A stretch of DNA of 36,608 nucleotides, taken from a bacterium (GTDB taxonomy: Bacteria; Desulfobacterota; Deferrisomatia; Deferrisomatales; Deferrisomataceae). The notes under the pieces were generated by a model that worked only from the letters and a program-made list of their open reading frames with translations, was not told the DNA's origin and did no database searches. Position numbers and translations under genes: made by a program. The stretch covers positions 1-36,608 of the forward strand of contig JALUTY010000062.1 of assembly GCA_027021615.1 (NCBI GenBank), in the 5' to 3' direction. Position 1 is the stretch's first letter. Every line of letters begins with the position of its first letter. Positions 1 through 8,220 of the stretch are shown in pieces.

Positions 1-126
1 GGCGTGCTCGCGCCTCGGGGCTCGACGTACCGTCCCGTACGCCTGCGCCCCTCGGCGCTGCGCTTGCCCCGATCTGACGCACACTCGACGGTTTCGCGAC
101 GAACGCTCATGAATAATGCGGGCTAG
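1..126 (+). mobile_element. Family A palindromic element, copy 1 (cut by window edge)
   Basis: This is the right-hand two thirds of a MITE-like repeat found again in full at 25981-26166 (same orientation) and 15097-15280 (opposite orientation). It ends in tcatgaataatgcgggctag (107-126), one base different from the terminal repeat of the 26 kb copy. The interior (1-106) matches both other copies closely. The last CTAG supplies the TAG stop codon of the MetV-like gene on the minus strand. No coding capacity is seen. The left end lies outside the window. Confidence 0.75.
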
Positions 127-842
127 GAGGCTAGGAGGCTGCTCGCCGGCTCGGACTCCTCGGCCGTTGGGGAGCCGCGACGCAGGTCCTCGCGCACGAT
201 CCGGCCGGGGCCGCCGCTGGGACCGGGCGACCAGTCCTTGGGCGGCTGGATCTCGGCCAGCCGGTCCAGGTGCCCCAGGGCCTCCATCCGCTCGTAGATC
301 AGGTGCCACGCACAGGGGGTGTCGGGGCTGATCTCGCACTTGCCGCCCTGGGAGCCCCCGCACGGCCCGTTCAGAAGGCTCTTGGAGCACCGGGCCACCG
401 GGCAGATGCCGTCGGTCAGGCCCAGCACGCAGTCCCCGCATCCGGCGCACCGGGCCTCCCACACCCCGTGCTCGGTGGGCAGGCCGTAGAACTTGGTGTT
501 CAGCCCCGGCACGGTGCGCAGCTCGGGGAACCGCTCCACCATGGCCTGCACCCCCACCCCGCAGGCCAGGCTCACCACGCAGTCTGCCCCCTCCAGGGAC
601 GGCCGGGCGGCGTCCAGGTACTCCCACTCGCACTGGCGCTGCACCACGCCGTGGGTGGCGTCGAGCGAGCGGCCCTGCACGCGAGCCCGCATGCGCAGCG
701 AAGCGACCAGGATCTCGGCCTCCTTCTCGCCTCCGGCGAAGCACACGGTCACGCAGGTGCCGCACCCCAGCACCGCCACCCGTTCGGCCCCCTCGGTCAG
801 GGCCAGGATCTCGTCCAAGGGCTTCTGCTCGGCCACGATCAT
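123..842 (-). CDS. metV: MetV-like zinc/iron-sulfur partner of methylenetetrahydrofolate reductase
   Basis: A 239-residue protein of the MetF C-terminal-domain family (MetV). In acetogens MetV pairs with MetF in methylene-tetrahydrofolate reductase and is thought to carry the link to Hdr-type electron donors. Visible features are Cys-rich motifs: GCGTCVTVC near residues 26-34, CAGCGDC near 132-138, and a CPVARCSKSLLNGPCGG block that is characteristic of the family. The ATG overlaps the stop of the MvhD-like gene as ATGA, so translation is probably coupled. The C-terminus (SSLLAS) is encoded by a short octamer-type repeat, and its TAG stop lies inside the terminal repeat of a palindromic element. 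That suggests the natural 3' end was altered by the insertion. metF is not in the window and would be expected further left. Family call is firm; the partner is inferred. Confidence 0.85.
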   Translation of the reverse strand: MIVAEQKPLDEILALTEGAERVAVLGCGTCVTVCFAGGEKEAEILVASLRMRARVQGRSLDATHGVVQRQCEWEYLDAARPSLEGADCVVSLACGVGVQAMVERFPELRTVPGLNTKFYGLPTEHGVWEARCAGCGDCVLGLTDGICPVARCSKSLLNGPCGGSQGGKCEISPDTPCAWHLIYERMEALGHLDRLAEIQPPKDWSPGPSGGPGRIVREDLRRGSPTAEESEPASSLLAS

Positions 843-1306
843 GCCCGCACCTCCGCTTCCGCACCCGCCCCGGCCCGCTCGTCCGGGGCGTCGGCGCCCT
901 TGAGGGGGTTGGGACCCAGGGCGCGCACCCGATCGGTCATCTCCTCGCAGATCTCGGCGAACCGCTGGGCCTGGGCCGACGAGAGGTTGTACATCCGCAC
1001 CCGCTCGCCGCCGATCCCGATCTCGTCCAACAGCCCGGCGATGTACCGGACCCGCCTCTTCGCGTTCGTATTACCTTCCAGGTAATGGCAGTCGCCCTCC
1101 AGTCACCCGGCCACGAACGCGCCGTCGGCGCCCCGCTCGAACGCCTCGAGCACGTGGGCCACGTCGAGCTTGCCGGTGCACGGGAGCCGCACCACCCGCA
1201 CCCCTTCGGGGTAGCGCAGCCGCATGGCGCCGGCCAGGTCGGCCGCGCCGTAGGCGCAGTGGTGGCAGCAGAAGGCCACGATCCTGGGTTCGAACTCCTG
1301 GGACAT
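839..1306 (-). CDS. mvhD: MvhD-like [2Fe-2S] electron-transfer subunit, probable selenoprotein (in-frame UGA)
   Basis: Reading through TGA at 1103-1105 gives one 155-residue protein of the MvhD/VhuD/FrhD delta-subunit family, which passes electrons between a donor and HdrA. The upstream part has FCCHHCAYGAADLAG and RLPCTGKLD; the part after the TGA runs LEGDCHYLEGNTNAKRR and LLDEIGIGGERVRMYNLSSAQ, all in one frame and at the expected family spacing. The TGA sits at residue 68, where homologues have the Cys of the VxGCxxGDCHY motif; selenocysteine is known at this site in VhuD-type proteins. A stem-loop follows the UGA at a distance typical of bacterial SECIS elements. A simple nonsense mutation is less likely because the downstream codons are fully conserved and the gene still overlaps metV by ATGA. 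No selA or selB is in the window. Standard annotation would split this gene in two. Confidence 0.85.
1070..1105 (-). promoter_or_regulatory. Candidate SECIS hairpin for UGA at 1103-1105
   Basis: On the coding strand, 22 nt after the UGA, ATTACC (1086-1081) pairs perfectly with GGTAAT (1075-1070) around the loop TGGAA (1080-1076). The second loop base is G, as in the bacterial consensus (a G in the first two loop positions, 16-37 nt from the UGA). A lower GCG/CGC pairing across an internal loop is possible. The codons forming the stem (CAT, GGT, AAT) are A/T-ending, unlike the G/C-ending codons around them, which fits selection for RNA structure. Confidence 0.7.
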
Positions 1307-1366
1307 GGAAGACCTCCGTGGAGCATGTTGATGGATTCATCTGTCCATGGGCACGACGACCCGGGC

Positions 1367-4300
1367 TCAACATCCCCCGGGCGCGGCAGAGGCGTCCCCC
1401 TCGCCCCGGTACCAGGTGTCGGCCCCCAGCAGGGCGTCCACGGTGGCGGCCACCTGGTCGTCGGTGTAGTGGGCCAGCTGGATCGCCTTGGCCGGGCACT
1501 CGGCCGCGCACACCCCGCAGCCATGGCAGGTGGCCGGCTCCACGTACGCCGCACCCGCGATCCCGCCGGCGCCTTGCAGATCGGGTCGGATCTGCGGCAC
1601 GTCGTAGGGGCACACCCGCACGCAGGTCAGGCACCCGGCACACCGCTCCGGCACGACCTCGGCCACCACCCCCTCGCTCTCCACGTGCTCCTTGGCCAGC
1701 ACCGTGGCCGCCCGGGCCGCCGCGGCCTGGGCCTGGGCCACCGACTCGGCCAGGAGCTTGGGGTAGTGGGCCAGGCCCGCCAGGTACAGGCCCCGGGTCT
1801 GGAAGTCCACGGGCCGGAGCTTCACGTGGGCCTCCAGCAGGAACCCGTCGCTGTCCAGGGGCACCTTCAGCCGGGTGGCCAGCTCCCCCAGGTCCGCGTG
1901 GGGCACGATCGGCTCGGCCAGCACCAGGAGCTCCGGGCTGAGCGACACCTCCCGGCCGGTGGCCGCGTCGCGGTACCACACCCGCACCGTGCCGTCGCCC
2001 GTGGACACCTGGGGCGGCTCGGCCTCGTCGTACCGCCGGAACACCACGCCCCGGCGACGGGCCTCGGTGTAGAGCCGCTCCTTGAACCCGTACGTGCGGA
2101 TGTCCTTGTACAACACCGTGATCCGGGCCTGGGGCCGGAGCTCCTTGAGGATCAGGGCGTTCTTGAGGGCGGTGACGCAGCAGGTGCGGCTGCAGAACCG
2201 CTGGGCCGGCCCCACGCACAGCACCATGACCACCTCGTCGGGGATGGACCGGCGGGCGATGGGAAGGTCCAGGTCGTGGCCGTTGCCCGAGGCCTTGTGG
2301 AACAGGAACTCCTCGAAGTCGAGGCCGGTCACGATGTCGGGGTGGGCGCCCAGGCCCAGGTCCGGGCCCCGGTACTCCCTCGCGCCGGTGGCCACGATCA
2401 CGGCGCCGTGCTCGATCACGGCGGTGTCGCCCGAGCGGTGGCGCAGCCGGCTCGTGAAGTTGCCCGTGAACCCCGAGATCTCGGCCAGCTCGGCTTCGAG
2501 GTGCACCCGGATGTTGGGGTGCTGCACCACCCGCCGCACCCGGTCCTCCAGGTACTCCCGGGGGCTCCTGCCGGTCTCCAGGAACCGGATCCGCCGGAGG
2601 TTCCCCCCCAGCTCGCCGGTGCGCTCCACCAGGTGCACCGGGAACCCCTGGTCGGCCAGGTCCAGGGCCGCGGCCATGCCGGCCGCCCCACCGCCCAGCA
2701 CCAGGGCCTGGCGCTTCACGGGGTAGCGCAGGCTCCGCACCGGCCGCAGCCGCCTGGCCCGGGCCACCGCGGCCCGCACCAGGTCCATGGCCTTGCGGGT
2801 GGCCCCCTCCCAGTCGCCGCCGTGGACCCAGGAGCAGTGGTTGCGGATGTTGGCCATCTCGAACAGCATAGGGTTCAGGCCGGCCGCCCGCACCGCGTCC
2901 TGGAACAGGGGCTCGTGGGTCCGGGGGCTGCACGAGGCGACGACCACCCGGTTCAGGCCCTTCTCCTTCACGGTCTCGGTGATGTGGGCCACGGTGTCCT
3001 GGCTGCAGGTGTAGAGGTTCGCCTCGGCGTGGACCACGCCGGGGAGCGAACCCGCGTACTCGGCCACCCCCGGCACGTCCAGGAACCCGCCGATGTTCGA
3101 GCCGCAGTGGCACACAAACACGCCCACCTGGGGCTCCTCACCGGCCACGTCCCGCTCCGGCGGGTACTCGGGCTCCCGGGTCAGGGTGCCCCGGGCCCCG
3201 GCCAGGAGGCTTCCGGCCCGCGAGGCGGCTCCCGACGCCTCGACCACGGTCTCGGGGATGTCCTTGGGCTCCCGGAACGGCCCGGCCACGTAGATGCCCG
3301 GCCGGGAGGCCTCCAGGGGCTTGAACAGGGTGGTGCGGCAGAACCCGTGGTCGTCCACCTCGATCCCCAGCCGCCGGGCCAGGTCCCGCACCGAGGCCGA
3401 GACCTCCATGCCCACCGACAGCACGACCAGGTCGAACCGCTCCTCGCGGATCTCCCGCCCCCTCACGTACCGGACCAGCAGGTCGCCGGTGTCCGGGTCC
3501 TCCACCAGCCTCGACACCCGGCACCGCTCGTAGCGCACCCCGTACTCCTCGCGGGCCCGACGGTAGTAGGCGTCGTACCCCTTGGAGAACGAGCGGGTGT
3601 CCATGAAGAACACGGCCACCTCGGTTCCGGGCTCGTGCTCCTTGACCATCACCGCTTCCTTGGCCGCGTACATGCAGCACACGCTGGAGCAGTAGTCGTG
3701 GTCCTGGTCCCGGGAGCCCACGCACTGGAGGAACGCCACCTTTTTGGGCACCTTGGCGTCGCCCGGCCGTTTCACGTGGCCCCGGGTCGGGCCCGAGGCC
3801 GAGAGCATGCGCTCGAGCTGGAGCGAGGTGACCACGTTGGGGAACCGGCCCAGGCCGTACTCCTGGCTGAGCCGCGCGTCGTAGGCCTGGTACCCGGGCG
3901 CGAGCACCACCGCCCCCACCCTGAGCTGCTGCGTGTCCTCCACCTGGTCGTGGTCCACGGCGTCGGCCTTGCAGGCCTCGACGCACGAGTAACACTCGGA
4001 GCACACCCCGCAGCTCAGGCACCGCTCGGCCTCCTTGCGGGCCTCGTCCTCGGTGTACCCCAGGCTGACCTCGTCGAAGCCCTGAAGCCGCTCCTGGGCC
4101 TCGCGGGTGCGCACGTGGACCCGGCGGCCCTTGCGGATCTCGCCCCGGGTCATCCGCTCCCGCAGCTCCTCGTCCGAGAGCTCTGCCACCGGCATCCGCT
4201 CCTTGGGGGCCGGCCGCACGGCCTCGCCCCGGAGGTAGGCGTGGATGCCCCGGGCCGCCCGGTGGCCCGAGGCCACCGCCTCGATCACGAAGGCGGTGCC

Positions 4301-5911
4301 GGTGGTGGTGTCGCCCGCGGCGAACAGCCCCGGTCGGGCCGTGGCCCCGGTCTCGGGGTCGGCCACCACCGTGTTCTGGCGGGTGATCTGGACGCCGGTG
4401 TCCGGCGGCAGGAACGCGAGCCCGGCCCGCTGGCCCACCGAGAAGATCACCGTGTCGCACTCCACCTCGAACTCCGAGCCGGGCACCGGCACGGGCCGGC
4501 GCCGGCCGGTCTCGTCGGGCTCGCCGGGCTCCATGCGCTGGAACCGCACGGCCCGCACCCGGCCGTCGGGCCCCGCCAGGATCTCCACCGGGTTCGAGTG
4601 GAAGGTGAACGCCACCCCCTCTTCCTCGGCGTGCCGGATCTCCAGGGGATGGGCCGAGGCCTCCTCGCGGGAGCGGCGGTAGTGCACCGCCACGTCGGCG
4701 CCCAGGCGCACCCCCGTGCGGGCGCAGTCCATGGCCACGTCGCCCGCGCCGATCACCACCACCCGTCGGCCCACGTCGGGGGGGGTGCCCAGGCGCACGT
4801 CCCGCAGGAACGACGTGTTGGTGAGCACCCCGGGCAGGTCGTTGCCGGGAATCGGCAGCCGCACCCCCTCGTGGGCGCCCACGGCCACCAGCACGGCCCG
4901 GAACCCGTCGTCGAACAGGTCCTCCACGTTGGACACCGGGTGGTTGAGCCTGAGGTCCGCCCCCAGGTCCACGATCTCCTGCACCTCGCGCTCGATGATC
5001 GAGGCCGGCAGCCGGTACTCGGGCACCCCCACCCGGAGCATGCCGCCGGCCACCGGCAGGGCCTCGAACACCGTCACCGGGTACCCCTCGAGCGCCAGGT
5101 CCCGGGCCGCGGTGAGCCCGCAGGGGCCCGCGCCGATCACCGCCACCCGCTCGTCGAACCGTCTATCGGCCGGCGGGGGGGGCTCGTAGGGCCGGGAGTA
5201 GGCCCAGTCGGCCACGAACCGCTTCAGGGCCCGGATGTCCAGGGGCTCGTCCACCCGGCCCCGGGTGCAGGCGTCCTCACACCGGTGGTTGCAGATGCGG
5301 CCGCAGATGCCCGGGAACGGGTTGTCGAGCTTGATCGTGCGAAACGCGGCCTCGTAGTCCCCGGCACGGATGTGGGCGATGTACCCCTGGGCCCGCTGCC
5401 CGGCGGGGCAGGCGTGGCGGCAGGGGCTCACGCCGCGCTTCTCCACGGCAAAGGCGTTGGGCACGGCCTGCGGATAGAGCTTGTGGATGGCCTTCCGGGT
5501 GGAGAGCCCCTCGTCGAAGGGGTTGGGGATGGCCACCGGGCACACCTTCTCGCAGTCGCCGCAGGCCGTGCACCGGTCCTCCCGCACGTAGCGGGGCCGA
5601 CGCCGCAACCGCACGCGGAAGTCACCCGCGTGCCCCTCCACGGCCAGCACGTCCGCGTTGGTGATCACGTCGATGTTGAGGTGGCGGCCCGTGTCCACCA
5701 GCTTGGGGCTGATGGTGCACATGGCGCAGTCGTTGGTGGGAAACGTCTTGTCGAGCTGGGCCATGTGGCCGCCGATGGCCGAGCGGTTCTCCACCAGGTA
5801 CACCTTGAACCCGGCGTCGGCCAGATCGAGGCTCGCCTGGATGCCGCCGATCCCGCCGCCCACCACCATGACCGCGCCGGTCAGCCCGGCGCTCCCTGAC
5901 GCTTGACCCAT
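1367..5911 (-). CDS. hdrA: HdrA-GltD-HdrA fusion, multi-flavin electron-bifurcating oxidoreductase
   Basis: A 1514-residue cytoplasmic iron-sulfur flavoprotein. Residues 14-90 form an HdrA FAD domain (VVGGGIGGIQASLDLADAG; NDCAMCTISPKL), followed by a ferredoxin motif CTACGDCEKVCP (114-125). A GltD-type module is inserted at about 164-565: its own Cys cluster (CRHACPAG, CGRICNHRCEDAC), an FAD site VAVIGAGPCGLTAARDLA (256-273) and an NAD(P)H site VVVIGAGDVAMDCA (384-397). Ferredoxin-type cysteines (CLSCGVCSECYSCVEAC, 631-647) and the rest of HdrA module 1 follow. A second complete HdrA begins with VGVFVCHCGSNIGG (929-942), has FAD site ALVLGGGAAGMAAALDLA near 1069, and ends with two ferredoxin motifs (CAGCLTCVRVCP, CHGCGVCAAECP). 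Module 1 lacks the CHCG N-domain. The GGGAG ribosome site supports the ATG. With MvhD and MetV downstream, a role in NAD(P)H- and ferredoxin-linked methylene-THF reduction is inferred. HdrB/C are absent here. Confidence 0.9.
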   Translation of the reverse strand: MGQASGSAGLTGAVMVVGGGIGGIQASLDLADAGFKVYLVENRSAIGGHMAQLDKTFPTNDCAMCTISPKLVDTGRHLNIDVITNADVLAVEGHAGDFRVRLRRRPRYVREDRCTACGDCEKVCPVAIPNPFDEGLSTRKAIHKLYPQAVPNAFAVEKRGVSPCRHACPAGQRAQGYIAHIRAGDYEAAFRTIKLDNPFPGICGRICNHRCEDACTRGRVDEPLDIRALKRFVADWAYSRPYEPPPPADRRFDERVAVIGAGPCGLTAARDLALEGYPVTVFEALPVAGGMLRVGVPEYRLPASIIEREVQEIVDLGADLRLNHPVSNVEDLFDDGFRAVLVAVGAHEGVRLPIPGNDLPGVLTNTSFLRDVRLGTPPDVGRRVVVIGAGDVAMDCARTGVRLGADVAVHYRRSREEASAHPLEIRHAEEEGVAFTFHSNPVEILAGPDGRVRAVRFQRMEPGEPDETGRRRPVPVPGSEFEVECDTVIFSVGQRAGLAFLPPDTGVQITRQNTVVADPETGATARPGLFAAGDTTTGTAFVIEAVASGHRAARGIHAYLRGEAVRPAPKERMPVAELSDEELRERMTRGEIRKGRRVHVRTREAQERLQGFDEVSLGYTEDEARKEAERCLSCGVCSECYSCVEACKADAVDHDQVEDTQQLRVGAVVLAPGYQAYDARLSQEYGLGRFPNVVTSLQLERMLSASGPTRGHVKRPGDAKVPKKVAFLQCVGSRDQDHDYCSSVCCMYAAKEAVMVKEHEPGTEVAVFFMDTRSFSKGYDAYYRRAREEYGVRYERCRVSRLVEDPDTGDLLVRYVRGREIREERFDLVVLSVGMEVSASVRDLARRLGIEVDDHGFCRTTLFKPLEASRPGIYVAGPFREPKDIPETVVEASGAASRAGSLLAGARGTLTREPEYPPERDVAGEEPQVGVFVCHCGSNIGGFLDVPGVAEYAGSLPGVVHAEANLYTCSQDTVAHITETVKEKGLNRVVVASCSPRTHEPLFQDAVRAAGLNPMLFEMANIRNHCSWVHGGDWEGATRKAMDLVRAAVARARRLRPVRSLRYPVKRQALVLGGGAAGMAAALDLADQGFPVHLVERTGELGGNLRRIRFLETGRSPREYLEDRVRRVVQHPNIRVHLEAELAEISGFTGNFTSRLRHRSGDTAVIEHGAVIVATGAREYRGPDLGLGAHPDIVTGLDFEEFLFHKASGNGHDLDLPIARRSIPDEVVMVLCVGPAQRFCSRTCCVTALKNALILKELRPQARITVLYKDIRTYGFKERLYTEARRRGVVFRRYDEAEPPQVSTGDGTVRVWYRDAATGREVSLSPELLVLAEPIVPHADLGELATRLKVPLDSDGFLLEAHVKLRPVDFQTRGLYLAGLAHYPKLLAESVAQAQAAAARAATVLAKEHVESEGVVAEVVPERCAGCLTCVRVCPYDVPQIRPDLQGAGGIAGAAYVEPATCHGCGVCAAECPAKAIQLAHYTDDQVAATVDALLGADTWYRGEGDASAAPGGC

Positions 5912-5922
5912 GATCTGCTCCC

Positions 5923-5972
5923 GGCTGGAGGGGCTGGAAGGGCAGAAGGCTAGGAAGCTGGAAGGCTAGAGA
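5923..5972 (-). repeat. Octamer repeat array in hdrA leader
   Basis: On the transcript strand about five imperfect units of TTCCAGCC/TTCTAGCC lie 12 to 60 nt before the hdrA start codon. The same array type, in the same orientation relative to the next gene, occurs before the DUF763, fumC, ferredoxin, 31385-31819 and glnS genes. Confidence 0.75.
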
Positions 5973-5995
5973 GCGGAACCCTGGGGTGGGGCCCG

Positions 5996-6024
5996 AAAAC
6001 GGGCGGCCGCCTGGGCCGCCCGTT
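5996..6024 (-). terminator. Rho-independent terminator after degenerate receiver gene
   Basis: A perfect 11-bp GC stem (5998-6008 with 6014-6024) with a 5-nt loop and a short T run on the minus strand starts 24 nt after the receiver gene stop. Because hdrA lies only 85 nt further on, this may act as an attenuator and not a full stop. Confidence 0.65.
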
Positions 6025-6047
6025 CCCCTCCCCTCGACACCCGCCTG

Positions 6048-6527
6048 CTACACCTGCTTGGTCACGAACGCGTACTCCGGAACGCCCTGGACCTCGGCCT
6101 CCCATTCGGCCTCCAGGGCGGCCTTCTGCTCCAGCACCGTCATGACCATGTTCTGGATCATGTCGCTGGTGTAGTCGGTGGTGATGAGGTCGTCGGCCAT
6201 GTCCAGGATCTCGATGCCCTCCTGGTAGCCGGAGCGGTACACCAGGTAGCTGGGCATGGGCAGTACCAGGATCACGCTGGTGCGCGTGGTCCGGAAGTCC
6301 TCCTGGATCAGCTCCAGGAGCCCCGTGCCGTCCTCTTCGAGATAGGGGAAGGTGGTGTGGAGGAGGACCAGGCTCGGCCGCTTCTGGAGCACCGCGTCCC
6401 GACAGCCGTCGACCCGGGTGACCTCGTCGATCCTCAGATCCGGCTTGGCCTCGGTCAGGATCCGGCGCAAGCTCTTCACGCGGCTCCGGTCCGTGTCGAT
6501 GATCATCACGTCGGTGTGGCGTTCCAT
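6048..6527 (-). CDS. Degenerate receiver-domain protein (no phosphoacceptor Asp)
   Basis: A 159-residue single-domain protein with a receiver-like fold. The N-terminal acidic pair is kept (D11, D13 in VMIIDTDRSR), but the phosphoacceptor position is His57 (LVLLHTTFPYLEEDG in place of LDxxMP) and the conserved lysine loop reads DDLITTDY with no Lys. It is therefore probably not phosphorylated and may work as a protein-protein adaptor. The C-terminal 30 residues are a charged helix (VLEQKAALEAEWEAEVQG). The gene has a strong ribosome site (GAAGGAGG, 6 nt) and follows a near-perfect sigma54 promoter. It precedes hdrA, separated by a terminator-like hairpin, so a link to the Hdr system is inferred. 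The fold assignment is moderate; the exact role is unknown. Confidence 0.75.
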   Translation of the reverse strand: MERHTDVMIIDTDRSRVKSLRRILTEAKPDLRIDEVTRVDGCRDAVLQKRPSLVLLHTTFPYLEEDGTGLLELIQEDFRTTRTSVILVLPMPSYLVYRSGYQEGIEILDMADDLITTDYTSDMIQNMVMTVLEQKAALEAEWEAEVQGVPEYAFVTKQV

Positions 6528-6578
6528 GATGCGCCTCCTTCGGGGAACGTCCCCCGTGCGGGTTTTGCCTCTTGAACA

Positions 6579-6594
6579 AGCAAAGCTCGTGCCA
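6579..6594 (-). promoter_or_regulatory. Sigma54 (RpoN) promoter
   Basis: The minus strand reads TGGCACGAGCTTTGCT, an essentially exact match to the -24/-12 consensus TGGCACG-N4-TTGCW. The expected start site is near 6567, giving a leader of about 40 nt before the receiver gene. An NtrC-type activator is encoded immediately upstream. Confidence 0.9.
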
Positions 6595-6779
6595 ACGCCA
6601 CACCTACTGGATTCCCGTACACTTTACCCGCCGCTACCCATTCCGACGGTCGATGCCCGGGTGTTGAGGCCTGCATCCGTGGCAGAACACCCCACGCACA
6701 CCACAGCGAATCGGGGCATCTGTCCACCAGGATCTCATAACCTTCCAGCATTACTATATTTTCTTTGTGCTCCGGGGAT

Positions 6780-6834
6780 GGGGCGTTTTGCCCCTCCGCT
6801 CCCTTCCCCCCGTCAGGGTGAGGCAATTTGCCCC
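6780..6834 (-). promoter_or_regulatory. Paired upstream activator sites for an NtrC-type regulator (candidate)
   Basis: Two near-palindromes, 6780-6794 (ggggcgttttgcccc) and 6820-6834 (gaggcaatttgcccc), share GGGC-N3-TTGCCCC-like arms. They start exactly 40 bp apart, about four helical turns, and lie about 190 and 230 bp upstream of the sigma54 promoter. The AT-rich stretch 6750-6770 between them and the promoter could be a bend or IHF site. The rest of 6600-6888 holds no gene; a 7-bp inverted repeat (6659-6665/6686-6692) is also present. Confidence 0.6.
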
Positions 6835-6888
6835 AAGGCACCGGGAGGGGCTGGGGGGCATACCCGCGGGCGCCCGTCGGGGGGGCGG

Positions 6889-8220
6889 TTACGCCCCCAG
6901 ACCGTACTGCTTGATCTTGCGATAAAGGGTCTTGCGATCGATCCCCAAAACCTCGGCCGCCCGGGTCTTCTGCCCGTCACAGGCCCGCAGCACGAGCGCG
7001 ACGTGGTCGCGCTCCAGCTCCTCCAGGGTGGGGAACCGTTTCCGGTGATTGGGCTGATTCTTTAGGAGATAGGCGGGTAGGCTCGAAGGCCGGAGAACCT
7101 CGGACTCCTCCAGGAGCACGGCCCGTTGCACGATGTTCTCGAGCTCCCGGATGTTCCCGGGGAAGTTGTACCCGGCCAGCACCGACAGGAACCCCGGAGA
7201 CACCTCCCGGAACCGCTTGTGGACCCGGGGGGCGTGCTTCGCCACGAAGTGGCGCACGAGCTCGGGCAGGTCCTCCATCCGCTCCCGGAGCGGCGGGAGG
7301 TGAATGGGGAACACGGCCAGCCGGTAGTACAGGTCGCCGCGGAACCGGCCCTCTTTCACCTCCTGCTCCAGGTCCGCGTTGGTGGCCGCGATGATCCGCA
7401 CGTCCACCTTCCGGGCCGTCACGCCCCCGACCGGCTTGATCTCCCGCTCCTGGAGCACGCGCAGGAGCTTGGCCTGGGTCTCGGGCCCCAGGTTCCCCAC
7501 CTCGTCCAGGAAGAACGTGCCCCCGTTGGCGAGCTCCAGCAGGCCCCTCTTGGGGGCGTGGGCGCCGGTAAACGCCCCCTTCACATGGCCGAACAGCTCG
7601 CTCTCCAGGAGCGGGCCGGCCAGGGCCGAGCAGTCCACGGCCACGAACTCCCGGTCCTTCCGGGGCGAGAGCTCGTAGATCATGCGGGCGACCACCTCCT
7701 TGCCGGTGCCGCTCTCCCCGGTGATCAGCACGCTGGTGTCGGTGGCAGCCACCTTCTCGATCAGGGCGTTCACCTCTCGCATTCGGGGGCTCGACCCAAT
7801 CACGTACCGGTCGGTGCGGGCCTGCAGCTGCCGCCGGAGCTGCTCGTTCTCGAACCGCAGCCGCCGCCGCTCCTCGGCCCGGGCCGTGGTGATCCGCACC
7901 TCCTGGGGGCTGAAAGGCTTGGGCAGGTAGTCGTAGGCACCGAGGCGGAACGCCTTGAGCACGTTGTCGATGGAGGGGTAGCCGGTGATGATCACCACGA
8001 TCACCTCGGGGTCGAGCTCCCGCATCCGGGCAAGCACCTCCATGCCGTCGAGCCCCGGCATCTTGAGGTCCAGGAACACGAGGTCGTAGTCCCCTTGCCG
8101 GAAGCAGTCGAGGGCGCTCGCGCCGTCGTTGCACACGTCGGCCTCATGGCCCATCCGCCGCAAGGTCTTGGCCAACCCTTCCCGGATCGAGCGCTCGTCA
8201 TCCACGATCAGGGTTCGCAC
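6889..8220 (-). CDS. Sigma54-dependent two-component response regulator (NtrC/ZraR family)
   Basis: A 443-residue cytoplasmic activator with all three NtrC-family modules. The receiver has D7/D8, phosphoacceptor D51 (FLDLKMP) and K102. The AAA+ domain has Walker A GESGTGKE (169-176), the sigma54-contacting GAFTGA loop (216-221) and Walker B FFLDE (237-241). A Fis-type helix-turn-helix (RAAEVLGIDRKTLYRKIKQ) lies at the C-terminus. The GTG start has a strong AGGAGG site and overlaps the kinase gene by 13 bp, so the two are co-translated. Its stop codon lies in the loop of a GC hairpin (6881-6898). The likely target is the sigma54 promoter 300 bp downstream. All catalytic residues look intact. 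The signal sensed is not evident. Confidence 0.95.
   Translation of the reverse strand: MRTLIVDDERSIREGLAKTLRRMGHEADVCNDGASALDCFRQGDYDLVFLDLKMPGLDGMEVLARMRELDPEVIVVIITGYPSIDNVLKAFRLGAYDYLPKPFSPQEVRITTARAEERRRLRFENEQLRRQLQARTDRYVIGSSPRMREVNALIEKVAATDTSVLITGESGTGKEVVARMIYELSPRKDREFVAVDCSALAGPLLESELFGHVKGAFTGAHAPKRGLLELANGGTFFLDEVGNLGPETQAKLLRVLQEREIKPVGGVTARKVDVRIIAATNADLEQEVKEGRFRGDLYYRLAVFPIHLPPLRERMEDLPELVRHFVAKHAPRVHKRFREVSPGFLSVLAGYNFPGNIRELENIVQRAVLLEESEVLRPSSLPAYLLKNQPNHRKRFPTLEELERDHVALVLRACDGQKTRAAEVLGIDRKTLYRKIKQYGLGA

Noticed and set aside
839..1306. MvhD-like gene as a pseudogene with a nonsense mutation
   Set aside because: Conserved sequence continues in the same frame after the TGA, the TGA falls on the known Sec/Cys site, and a SECIS-like hairpin follows.
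1085..5899. Very long plus-strand open frame opposite hdrA
   Set aside because: It is a GC-rich shadow: low-complexity His/Gly/Pro/Arg protein with no motifs, antisense to a clearly conserved gene.
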